Shown one piece after another: positions 36,956 to 44,809 of a stretch of 64,000 nucleotides of DNA. The DNA is taken from positions 2,170,001-2,234,000 of the forward strand of contig NZ_CP022423.1 in NCBI RefSeq assembly GCF_002222655.1. Reading direction: 5' to 3'. Each line of letters opens with the position of its first letter. Position 1 is the stretch's first letter. The notes beneath the pieces were generated by a model. The model did not search any database. It had not been told where the DNA came from and saw only the letters and a list, made by a program, of their open reading frames with translations. The position numbers and the translations under genes were made by a program. Source of the stretch: Vitreoscilla filiformis. Its GTDB lineage: Bacteria > Pseudomonadota > Gammaproteobacteria > Burkholderiales > Burkholderiaceae_C.

Positions 36956-38995
36956 ATGGGCCACATGCACACCGCCTCTTTCCTCGACCTCGCCCTCAGC
37001 GAACAAAACCTGTTGCAAGCTTGGGATCACGTCCGCACCAACGCCGGCGCACCCGGTAGCGATGGCGAAACCATCCAAAACTTCAGCCGCCACATTCTCC
37101 ACCACCTCCAACAACTCAAAACCGAACTCCTCTCCGGGCAATATCGCCCCCAACCCCTGCGATACGTCCCCATTCCCAAAAAGAACGGCGGCACCCGTAC
37201 CCTCGCCATCCCCACCGTGCGCGACAGAATCCTCCAAACCTCCGTCGCCCACGTCATGAGCCAATTTCTCGACCCCCAATTGGACGCCGCCAGCTACGCC
37301 TACCGCCCTGGCCGCAGCGTTTCTCAAGCCATCGCCTGTGTTCTCTCCTGCCGCGATGCGGGCTTGCAATGGGTTCTCGATGCCGATATTGAACAATTTT
37401 TCGATCATATCGATCACGAGATTTTAAACACTCAGCTCGAATCGTATTTTCCCAACGATCCCGTTTGCCAAATGGTGGCCGCCTGGATCGCCAACGGCTC
37501 TCCCGAACCCCATGCTGGTGTGCCCCAGGGTTCGCCCCTTTCCCCTTTGTTGGCGAATGTGTATCTCCATCCCCTGGATCGCCAGTTGCGCCAAGAACAT
37601 CAAACCCTCATCCGGTATGCCGACGATTTTGTCGTGCTCTGTGCCGATGAAAACCAAGCACGCCAAGCATGGGCCACCGTTCAACAGATATTGGCCGACT
37701 TGAAACTCCGGCTTCAACTGGAAAAAACCCACCTCACCACGTTCGACCAGGGGTTTAACTTTCTCGGTGTGCATTTTCACCGCCACACCGCCCAACCCCT
37801 CCACCCCCACGCCGCCCCTTGGGTGCTGCCGTCCGATACGCCCCCCGATGACCCCGCCAGCGGCCCGCCCGATGTGCCGCGCTGGTTGGAGTCCATCGAC
37901 CCCGCTTTGTCTTGTGACGACACCCCCGCCAGCGACGAGCCCCCCGCCACCCCGCCCGCCGCCCTGGAACCTCGGGCGCCGCTGCTGCAATCGTTGTACG
38001 TCACCGAGCCGGGGTGCTGGCTGACTCAGGAGCATGACCGGGTGGTCGTCAGCCACCAGCACACCGTGCGGGCCAGCGTGCCGTTGGGGCAGGTGGATCA
38101 GGTGGCGATTCTGAGCAACGCCATGGTGTCCACCGCGTTGCTGCGGCGTTGTGCGCAGCGGCGGGTGAGTGTCGTCATGGGCGGATGGGGAACGGAGTTG
38201 CTGACGCTGGACCGGGGCGCGTTGGCCGATCACGCGCTGTGGCAAGCGCAATGGGATTTGCAAGCCGAACCAGAACGCGGGCTGATGTTGGCGCGGTGTT
38301 TGGTGGCGGGCAAATTGCACAACAGTTGCACGATTTTGCGGCGCTTCAGCCGCCGTGAAGGGCGTGAGGCGGTGGAGCCGCTGGTGCAAAGCATGTTGCA
38401 GGACGAGCGCAAGCTTGCAGCGGCGGAACGGTTGGAGGTCATCCGGGGTTTGGAGGGGGCGGCGGCGCGGGCGTATTTTGCGGCGCTGCGGGGTTTGTTG
38501 CCACCGGGGGTTGATTTTCCGGGGCGGCAGCGGCACCCGCCGCCCGATCCGGTGAATGCGTGTTTATCGCTGGGATATGGGGTGCTGGCGCACAACCTGC
38601 ACACGCTCATTCGGTTGGAGGGGTTAAATGCCCATCTGGGGCATTTGCATGTGGCCACGCCGGGGAGTTTGGCGCTGGTGTCTGATCTGATGGAAGAATT
38701 CCGGGCGCCGGTGGTGGATGCGGTGGTTTTGACGCTGTGGCGCGAGGGGCGGTTACAGGCGTCTGATTTTGAATGCCGGCTGGGGGACGATGCGGAGGGG
38801 TGGCCGTGCCGGATGGTGTCGGCAGCGCGGAAAAGGTTGGTGGATGCGCTGGAGGAGAAACTCGAAAGTCACATGGTGCATCCGAGGCTGGAGAGGTTAT
38901 TGGATTTACGCCGGATCATGCAAGCGCAGGTTCGGCATTATCGGAGTGTGGTGATGGGGGAGGTGGGGGTGTATCACCCGTTCAAACTACGATAA
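36956..38995 (+). CDS. cas1: Reverse transcriptase-Cas1 fusion protein
   Basis: A 679-aa fusion. Residues 1 to about 290 are a group II intron-type reverse transcriptase: GAPGSDGETIQNF, WVLDADIEQFFDHIDHE (catalytic Asp), GVPQGSPLSPLLANVYLHPL and LIRYADDFVVLC (YADD near 222). An acidic Pro-rich linker leads to Cas1 from about 340, with its catalytic residues in place: E500 in GLEGAAARAYFAAL, H565 in LGHLH, D577 and E580 in SDLMEEFR. There is no N-terminal Cas6 domain as in some RT-Cas1. Such proteins can acquire spacers from RNA. Coding-strand composition changes from C-rich (RT half) to G-rich (Cas1 half). Two cas2 genes follow. Confidence 0.96.
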   Translation: MGHMHTASFLDLALSEQNLLQAWDHVRTNAGAPGSDGETIQNFSRHILHHLQQLKTELLSGQYRPQPLRYVPIPKKNGGTRTLAIPTVRDRILQTSVAHVMSQFLDPQLDAASYAYRPGRSVSQAIACVLSCRDAGLQWVLDADIEQFFDHIDHEILNTQLESYFPNDPVCQMVAAWIANGSPEPHAGVPQGSPLSPLLANVYLHPLDRQLRQEHQTLIRYADDFVVLCADENQARQAWATVQQILADLKLRLQLEKTHLTTFDQGFNFLGVHFHRHTAQPLHPHAAPWVLPSDTPPDDPASGPPDVPRWLESIDPALSCDDTPASDEPPATPPAALEPRAPLLQSLYVTEPGCWLTQEHDRVVVSHQHTVRASVPLGQVDQVAILSNAMVSTALLRRCAQRRVSVVMGGWGTELLTLDRGALADHALWQAQWDLQAEPERGLMLARCLVAGKLHNSCTILRRFSRREGREAVEPLVQSMLQDERKLAAAERLEVIRGLEGAAARAYFAALRGLLPPGVDFPGRQRHPPPDPVNACLSLGYGVLAHNLHTLIRLEGLNAHLGHLHVATPGSLALVSDLMEEFRAPVVDAVVLTLWREGRLQASDFECRLGDDAEGWPCRMVSAARKRLVDALEEKLESHMVHPRLERLLDLRRIMQAQVRHYRSVVMGEVGVYHPFKLR

Positions 38996-39005
38996 GGGGG
39001 CGATC

Positions 39006-39287
39006 ATGCGGCGATTATGGGTGGTGAGTTATGACGTTGCGGACGATGGCCGTCGGCAGCGGGTGGCGACGTGGTTATTGGGCTGGGGGGATCGGGTGTT
39101 GGAGAGTGTTTTTGAGTGTGTCTGGCGGGCGGATCAATTAGAGAAGGTGGTGGGAGACTTATCGGGGCTGATCGATCCGGCGCAAGATCGGGTGTGGTTG
39201 GTGCCGATTTGTCGGCGGTGTTTATGGGCGGCGAAGGTGAATGGATTGGGGCGGCGGGTGGGGCCGTGTGCGCACCATGTGGTGTGA
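39006..39287 (+). CDS. cas2: Cas2, first tandem copy
   Basis: A 93-aa Cas2 with the ferredoxin-like core: RLWVVSYDVADDGRRQRVA, then GDRVLESVFECV and a LIDPAQDRVWLVPICRRC beta strand. Cas2 forms the central dimer of the Cas1-Cas2 integrase. It starts 10 bp after RT-cas1 with GGGG upstream. A second cas2 of the same length follows after 12 bp. Confidence 0.93.
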   Translation: MRRLWVVSYDVADDGRRQRVATWLLGWGDRVLESVFECVWRADQLEKVVGDLSGLIDPAQDRVWLVPICRRCLWAAKVNGLGRRVGPCAHHVV

Positions 39288-39299
39288 GGGGGAGGGGAG

Positions 39300-39581
39300 A
39301 TGAAAAGGCGATGGGTGGTGAGTTATGACATTGCGAGTCCGAGCCGACGGCGGCGGGTGGTGCAATGTTTGCTGGATCATGGGGAGAGGGTGCAGGAGAG
39401 TGTGTATGAGTTGTTATTGAGGGAAGGGGAGTGGGGGGTATTGTGTGGGGTGTTGAATGGTTTGATTGATCCGGTGGAGGATCAATGGCGTGCGTGGCCG
39501 TTGTGTGAAGCGGATCACGCCGACGCGATTCAATTAGGGCTTCCCAGCCCCGAACCCCCGACCCACGCGGTGGTTGTGTAA
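39300..39581 (+). CDS. cas2: Cas2, second tandem copy, ending inside array C
   Basis: A 93-aa Cas2 paralogue: RRWVVSYDIASPSRRRRVVQ, GERVQESVYELLL and LIDPVEDQWRAWPLC. The DD of the first copy reads AS here, but the leading Asp is kept. GGAGGGG precedes the ATG. The stop codon TAA (39579-39581) is formed by the TAAT of the terminal CRISPR repeat of array C, so the last residues have been adjusted to or by the array. Two cas2 genes could give homo- or heterodimers. Confidence 0.9.
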   Translation: MKRRWVVSYDIASPSRRRRVVQCLLDHGERVQESVYELLLREGEWGVLCGVLNGLIDPVEDQWRAWPLCEADHADAIQLGLPSPEPPTHAVVV

Positions 39582-41068
39582 TCCCCTTCAGAAACCGGGG
39601 AGCGTGAACGGAAGAGGCACGTCGGTTTGATGAAATTATTGCGTCTTAATCCCCTTCAGAAACCGGGGAGCGTGAACGGTGAGGATATCCACCGCTTCAT
39701 TCCTTGATCGTCTTAATCCCCTTCAGAAACCGGGGAGTGTGAACGCCGAAATCGAAGCACTTCGTAGTCGGCGACAGTCTTAATCCCCTTCAGAAACCGG
39801 GGAGTGTGAACGTTTGAGGCGGCCGATGCGGCCACCGTGGATGTCTTAATCCCCTTCAGAAACCGGGGAGTGTGAACTCGATGCGGCCACCGTGGATCAC
39901 ACCTGGCTGTCTTAATCCCCTTCAGAAACCGGGGAGTGTGAACCACCCAATTCGTGGAGGACCTCGCCAAGCTTGTCTTAATCCCCTTCAGAAACCGGGG
40001 AGTGTGAACGAGCCAGTCGACCTGACGGGCTCCGGTCTCGGTCTTAATCCCCTTCAGAAACCGGGGAGTGTGAACTGGGACGAGGAGAAAGACCCCTCGG
40101 GGCTGAGTCTTAATCCCCTTCAGAAACCGGGGAGTGTGAACCGATGCTGCAGATGCAGCGCAGTTCGCCAAGTCTTAATCCCCTTCAGAAACCGGGGAGT
40201 GTGAACGCTTGGAGAGCCCCCGTGCCAATGAGCTATTGTCTTAATCCCCTTCAGAAACCGGGGAGTGTGAACGGAAGACCAGATCCCGGGAGAAGTCTGG
40301 GAAGGTCTTAATCCCCTTCAGAAACCGGGGAGTGTGAACGAAGGCGGACGGATTTCTGCATGCTGAGATTGGTCTTAATCCCCTTCAGAAACCGGGGAGT
40401 GTGAACTGCGAGGAACCAGTCAACCTGACAGACTCCGGGTCTTAATCCCCTTCAGAAACCGGGGAGTGTGAACGCGAGAAGCCCTCACACATGCAGAGCT
40501 CGACGGTCTTAATCCCCTTCAGAAACCGGGGAGTGTGAACCCGATGTCGAGGCATTGACTGGGGGAACGGGTCTTAATCCCCTTCAGAAACCGGGGAGTG
40601 TGAACTGGAGTGTTTCCACCAACCCCCTGCCAAAAAAGTCTTAATCCCCTTCAGAAACCGGGGAGTGTGAACGAAGGAGTTCTCCCTCCAGTTTGGCGAC
40701 ATAGTCTTAATCCCCTTCAGAAACCGGGGAGTGTGAACACTCAGGCCGCTGCGGCAGCTGAGCAGGCTGGTCTTAATCCCCTTCAGAAACCGGGGAGTGT
40801 GAACAAGAACTTGCGAAAGTCCTTCAAACTGAGAGTCTTAATCCCCTTCAGAAACCGGGGAGTGTGAACCTCTCCTACTGTCGCCACCAAGGCCTTGACG
40901 GTCTTAATCCCCTTCAGAAACCGGGGAGTGTGAACTCTTGAAGAAGGCACAGAAGCCGCTGAGGAAGTCTTAATCCCCTTCAGAAACCGGGGAGTGTGAA
41001 CCGCACTTGCCTGGATCTTCAGGCAGAAAGCGCGTCTTAATCCCCTTCAGAAACCGGGGAGTGTGAAC
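39575..41068 (-). CRISPR. CRISPR array C: 23 repeats of 35 bp, 22 spacers, type III
   Basis: The same family as array B, but with a changed end: the two trailer-end copies (39575, 39643) read GGGGAGCGTGAAC and the other 21 read GGGGAGTGTGAAC. The leftmost copy has lost its GTCT. Spacers are 30-33 bp. The leader is on the right and transcription is on the minus strand, towards cas2 and RT-cas1 in antisense. Spacers at 39812-39842 and 39878-39908 overlap by 19 nt; those at 40010-40040 and 40407-40438 are diverged versions of one target. Confidence 0.98.
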
Positions 41069-41421
41069 TCTAGCGTGTAACCCCCTTTAAAGTCAAGGAC
41101 TTACAAGCGTTTTGCGGACAAGACCGACTTTCCTGACAACAACCGGAAAAATTCACCTCACCCACCCCCCAAAAATGCCAAAAAGTCCTTTGAAATCAAG
41201 CTGCTGACAAGAATTTGAGAACCACTCTCAACAACCACCCCGCCAACCATGGCAGCGCAGCCTGCCACACACCTCATGCCAACAGCCTAAACCGCAAGCT
41301 TGCAGTCAACCCCGAACCCCTCATCACCATGTCACAGTTAACTCCAGACCTCAGCCCCCTCCTCAGTCGGTAACGACACAATAGGGGGCGAATCCACCAA
41401 CCCAGACAGGATGACCCCCCG
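41069..41421. promoter_or_regulatory. Leader of array C and promoter region of the III-B operon
   Basis: 353 bp without a gene. Positions 41069-41159 repeat the leader of array B almost exactly, with weaker similarity to about 41245. The shared motif reads CAAGGACTTACAAG at 41094-41107, 25 bp from the repeat. The rest is the divergent promoter for the CARF-cas6-cmr operon and holds the palindrome at 41292-41305. I found no other gene. Confidence 0.8.
41292..41305. promoter_or_regulatory. CCGCAAGCTTGCAG palindromic site upstream of the III-B operon
   Basis: Identical over 14 bp to the site at 53997-54010 before the III-D operon, although the surroundings differ. It lies about 120 bp before the CARF gene start. 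Confidence 0.6.
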
Positions 41422-42618
41422 ATGACCCTCGACGCCGCCTCCACCTCCCCCCAGCGCCCCAAACGCATCCTGGTGTGCGTCTCCGGCACCTCCCCCGCCA
41501 TCGTCACCGAAACCCTCTACGCCCTCGTCTCCGACGAGTCTGGGCCCTTCCTCCCCGACGAAATCCACGTCATCACCACCACCGTCGGCCGCCAAAAAAT
41601 CCGCGACCACCTGCTTCACCCCACCCAAGGCCACTTCCTGCGCATGGTGCAGGAGTTTCCCCACAAATTCCCCACCCCCCCGCGCTTCGATGACAGCACC
41701 TTGCACGTCATCGCCAACAAAACCACCGGCATCGATCTGGCGGACATCGTCAGTCTCGACGACAACCGCGCCGCCGCCCAGACCATCTACCGAGTCCTGC
41801 GGGAACTCAAAACCCAGCCCGGTGGCGCCCAGATTCACGCCTCCGTGGCCGGTGGCCGCAAGAGCATGAGTTTTTACATGGGCCAAGCCTTTTCACTGCT
41901 GGCCGATGAGGGTGATGTGCTGTCGCATGTGCTGGTGAGCGAGCCGTTCGAGAATCCGGGCTACGGGTTTTTCTACCCACCCGCCACGCCCCGCGAGCTG
42001 ACCGACCGCTTCAGCAAACTCCCGCCCTGCCACACCGCCGACGCCCGTTTGGAACTGGCGCAAATGAGCACGTTCAAGCTCGGCCCCGTGCTGCGCACAG
42101 CCCTGCCCGCCGCCGCGCTCGAAGACTTTGACGAAGCCGTCAACCTCGCCCAAGGCCTGATCGCCTCCCTCGACGCCCGACTCGCAGTGCGCACGCAAGG
42201 GCACAACCGAAGCGGCGTTCTCCACCTGCTGGGCCACACCATCAAACTACCCCCGGCTCAGTTCTGCCTGCTGCTGTTGCATGCCACCGCCCAGCAACTG
42301 CACGCCAGCGGCCAGATCGAGCGCACCGACCTGCTGCACACCGACAGCACCCTGACCTTCGACGACTGGAACGCCATTGGCGAAGCCTGCAACCTGAGTC
42401 GTTGGAAGGCCACCCAAGCGCCGCACGCCGAAACCGCGTTCTCCAGAATCATCGGGCTGTGCCAACCCAAGATCGGCGCCGTCGCCCAGCGCTTGCGCAT
42501 CGAAGCCATCCAAGACCGGCGCCAGCTCACCGCCAACGCCCCGCAGTTTCGGGTGGACATTGCTTCCACCCCGCTGCGGCTGTGCCTAGAGCGCATCGTC
42601 AAACGGATGGCCGCATGA
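41422..42618 (+). CDS. NE0113-family CARF protein (Csm6-like/ring-nuclease type), copy 2
   Basis: A 398-aa protein. CARF features are RILVCVSGTSPAIVTETLYA, HVITTTVGRQKIRDHLL and IHASVAGGRKSMSFYMGQAF, closely parallel to copy 1 (32142-33341). The C-terminal third differs in detail but has a similar helical layout (QRLRIEAIQDRRQLTANAP). It is the first gene of the III-B operon and its stop overlaps cas6 by 4 nt (ATGA), so it is made together with the effector complex. It probably senses or degrades cyclic oligoadenylate; whether it also cuts RNA cannot be seen. Confidence 0.85.
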   Translation: MTLDAASTSPQRPKRILVCVSGTSPAIVTETLYALVSDESGPFLPDEIHVITTTVGRQKIRDHLLHPTQGHFLRMVQEFPHKFPTPPRFDDSTLHVIANKTTGIDLADIVSLDDNRAAAQTIYRVLRELKTQPGGAQIHASVAGGRKSMSFYMGQAFSLLADEGDVLSHVLVSEPFENPGYGFFYPPATPRELTDRFSKLPPCHTADARLELAQMSTFKLGPVLRTALPAAALEDFDEAVNLAQGLIASLDARLAVRTQGHNRSGVLHLLGHTIKLPPAQFCLLLLHATAQQLHASGQIERTDLLHTDSTLTFDDWNAIGEACNLSRWKATQAPHAETAFSRIIGLCQPKIGAVAQRLRIEAIQDRRQLTANAPQFRVDIASTPLRLCLERIVKRMAA

Positions 42619-43622
42619 ACGCCGCCCTGCCCGAATGGCATGGGCCCACCCCGGTGGGCTTGAGCGCCCCGGCCATGCGCTGGTGGCACCTGGAACTGAG
42701 CCACCGACTGCTGGACGATTTGCACTTGCCCACCCCCGGCAGTTTGGGGGCGCTGTACCGCAGCGTGTTCGGGCTGGCGTTGCATGAGCGGGCGCCGCAC
42801 CTGTTCGAACGCTTCGCCGGCGAGCAGAGCGACGCGCCCCGCCCCTGGTGGCTGTGGCCCACCGATTTGGCCGACGATACCTGCGTGCCTGCCGGGGCGG
42901 TGTTGAACGTGCGCCTGGGGCTGCACACCAGCGCTTTACCCGAGTTGGCGGCGTGCCTGCAAGCCTTTGAAGATTTTGAGCGCCATGGCTTGGGTGCGCA
43001 GCGCAGCCGCTTGCGGTTGGAGGCCGTGCGCTGGCTCACCCCGCAAGGCCCCGTGCCCTTGCACAGCCCGGACGATGCCCAGCATCCACCCACCCCCTGG
43101 CAGGCCGATGACGTGTGGCGTTCCGCACGGGCCGAGTTGACCGCCGGGCAGGGCGGGGCGCTGTGGGTGCAGACAGTGACGCCGTTGCGCCTGAAAGTCG
43201 CCAGCCGACTGGTGACCGAACCGCCCCCGCTGAGTGTGTTGTTGCTGGGGTGTTTCATGCGGCTGGGTGTGTTGCTGACGCTGTCGCGTGAGCCGGGCGA
43301 AGCGGGCCAAGTGCCCCCCGCCTGGTTGAGCGACGCTGAAAAAGCCCCCTGGCTGGGGTGGAGCCGCTGCTTGCTGCCCGATCTGGCTTGGACACAGCGT
43401 GCGCAGGTGCATCGTTGGTCATCGCGCCAACAACGGGCCATTCGGATGGATGGCTTAGCGGGGGCTTGGGCGTATCCGAGCGAGGCCTGCGCGGCCCTGC
43501 CGTGGTTGCGCCTGGGCGAGCACCTGCAACTCGGAGGGAAGACGACGGTGGGGATGGGGGCGTTCCACATTCACATCGGCGGGCCTGCTTCATCGATTCT
43601 CACGTCACAGATTGCTGCATGA
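42615..43622 (+). CDS. cas6: Cas6 crRNA-processing endonuclease, III-B operon copy
   Basis: A 335-aa RAMP endonuclease of the Cas6 C-terminal (PF10040) type, which cuts pre-crRNA in the repeat. RWWHLELSHRLLDDLHLPTP opens the fold; the C-terminal RAMP domain has VHRWSSRQQRAIRMDGLAGA and the glycine-rich loop LGEHLQLGGKTTVGMGAF. The last ~75 residues are almost the same as in the second Cas6 (54117-55115), whereas the rest has drifted. ATGA overlaps join it to the CARF gene before and cmr1 after. Confidence 0.92.
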   Translation: MNAALPEWHGPTPVGLSAPAMRWWHLELSHRLLDDLHLPTPGSLGALYRSVFGLALHERAPHLFERFAGEQSDAPRPWWLWPTDLADDTCVPAGAVLNVRLGLHTSALPELAACLQAFEDFERHGLGAQRSRLRLEAVRWLTPQGPVPLHSPDDAQHPPTPWQADDVWRSARAELTAGQGGALWVQTVTPLRLKVASRLVTEPPPLSVLLLGCFMRLGVLLTLSREPGEAGQVPPAWLSDAEKAPWLGWSRCLLPDLAWTQRAQVHRWSSRQQRAIRMDGLAGAWAYPSEACAALPWLRLGEHLQLGGKTTVGMGAFHIHIGGPASSILTSQIAA

Positions 43623-44809
43623 AAACCGTTTGCGCTTCATTTGAAATTGTCACGCCGATGTTCATCGGCAGCAGTGACCCCACGAAACCCGAGGGCGTGC
43701 GTTCCTCCAGCGTCAAAGGTGCGTTGCGCTTTTGGTGGCGTGCGCTGAATTGGGCGCGGATGACCGGTGCCAGCGACGCCGAGAAACTGAGGAACCTCCA
43801 CCAAGAGGAAAGCCGGTTGTTTGGGGTGTCCGCTGGAGATGACGCGGGCGGGCAGGGCGTGTTCATGCTTCAGGTGCGGGACACCAGCCAGCGGGCTGTG
43901 CAACAGCCCTTCGGCCATGGGTTCGATGCCGGCATCCTTTACTTGCTTGGCATGGGTTTGGGCAGTTTTTCCCAGGGTAATCACTGTACCCGTTCAGCTT
44001 TGCCTGCCGTGCCGGGCAAGGGGTTTGAAGTCAAGCTGTTGTTTCGCCCGAAAACTGCGCCGGACGATGTGCGCGCTGTGACAGCGGCCTTGCAGACCTT
44101 CGGCCTGCTGGGAGCGCTGGGCAGCCGGGCGCGTCATGGCATGGGCTCTGTGGCGATGACGGCCATGCAAAGCAGCGGGTTGGAGCTGGATTCGTGGCAG
44201 GCCCCGGACACGCCAGAGCGCTACCGCGAGCAACTGGGCAAGTTGCTGAAACAGCCCCGAACCGCAGCCGGCCTGCCACCATTGAGCGCTTTTTGCCAGC
44301 AGACACGCCTGGATCTGTCCTGTCAGCACCGCGACATGCAGCAACTGCTGGCCTTGCTGGGGCGGGAGCAGCAGGCCTACCGGAGCTACGGCAACAACGG
44401 CAAGGTGAATGGCGCGGACTCTGAGCGCAACTTCGTTCCCGATCACGATGACATGCTCACCGTGGCCAACGGTCACTCGGTTGCCAAGGCGCCACAACGG
44501 GTGGTGTTTGGCCTGCCGCACAACTACTTCTTTTCCAGCACCAAAGCCAAGGTTGATGTGAATTACCGGCCAGACGATGAGGAAGGCCGCCGCGCCAGCC
44601 CGCTGTTGCTGCACGTCCATCGCATCGGCGAGCAATACGTGGCCGTGCATACCTTGCTGGAGTCGCGCTTCTTGCCAGAAGAGCGGCCCACTGTGCAAAT
44701 CAAGCCAGGGAAAGGGCGCACGGTGAACGTTCCGGTTCAAGTCAATTGGCAGGTGCTGCACACCTACCTCGACCGCTTCAAGAAAAACACTGCATGGAGC
44801 CCCCTGTGA
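43619..44809 (+). CDS. cmr1: Cmr1, type III-B RAMP subunit
   Basis: A 396-aa protein. The N-terminal RAMP reads ASFEIVTPMFIGSSDPTKPE and SSVKGALRFWWRALNWA, the classic Cmr1 signature. A second RAMP follows with LLGALGSRARHGMGSVAMTA. Cmr1 caps the head of the III-B complex near the 3' end of the crRNA. It starts in an ATGA overlap with cas6. Confidence 0.92.
   Translation: MKTVCASFEIVTPMFIGSSDPTKPEGVRSSSVKGALRFWWRALNWARMTGASDAEKLRNLHQEESRLFGVSAGDDAGGQGVFMLQVRDTSQRAVQQPFGHGFDAGILYLLGMGLGSFSQGNHCTRSALPAVPGKGFEVKLLFRPKTAPDDVRAVTAALQTFGLLGALGSRARHGMGSVAMTAMQSSGLELDSWQAPDTPERYREQLGKLLKQPRTAAGLPPLSAFCQQTRLDLSCQHRDMQQLLALLGREQQAYRSYGNNGKVNGADSERNFVPDHDDMLTVANGHSVAKAPQRVVFGLPHNYFFSSTKAKVDVNYRPDDEEGRRASPLLLHVHRIGEQYVAVHTLLESRFLPEERPTVQIKPGKGRTVNVPVQVNWQVLHTYLDRFKKNTAWSPL

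Noticed and set aside
36956..38000. A stand-alone group II intron at the RT
   Set aside because: The RT frame runs on into Cas1 without a stop, and no intron RNA domain V-like hairpin was seen nearby.
38409..38418. GCAAGCTTGC inside cas1 as a regulatory site
   Set aside because: It is in the middle of a coding region far from any start; counted only as an occurrence.
39713..40867. Open frames across array C with repeated TPRFLKGIKT or NPLQKPGSVN
   Set aside because: Again the repeat read as protein.
30453..41068. Reading the arrays as plus-strand transcripts
   Set aside because: The degenerate repeats are all on the left, conserved leaders are all on the right, and the repeat end ATTAAGAC fits a type III handle only on the minus strand.
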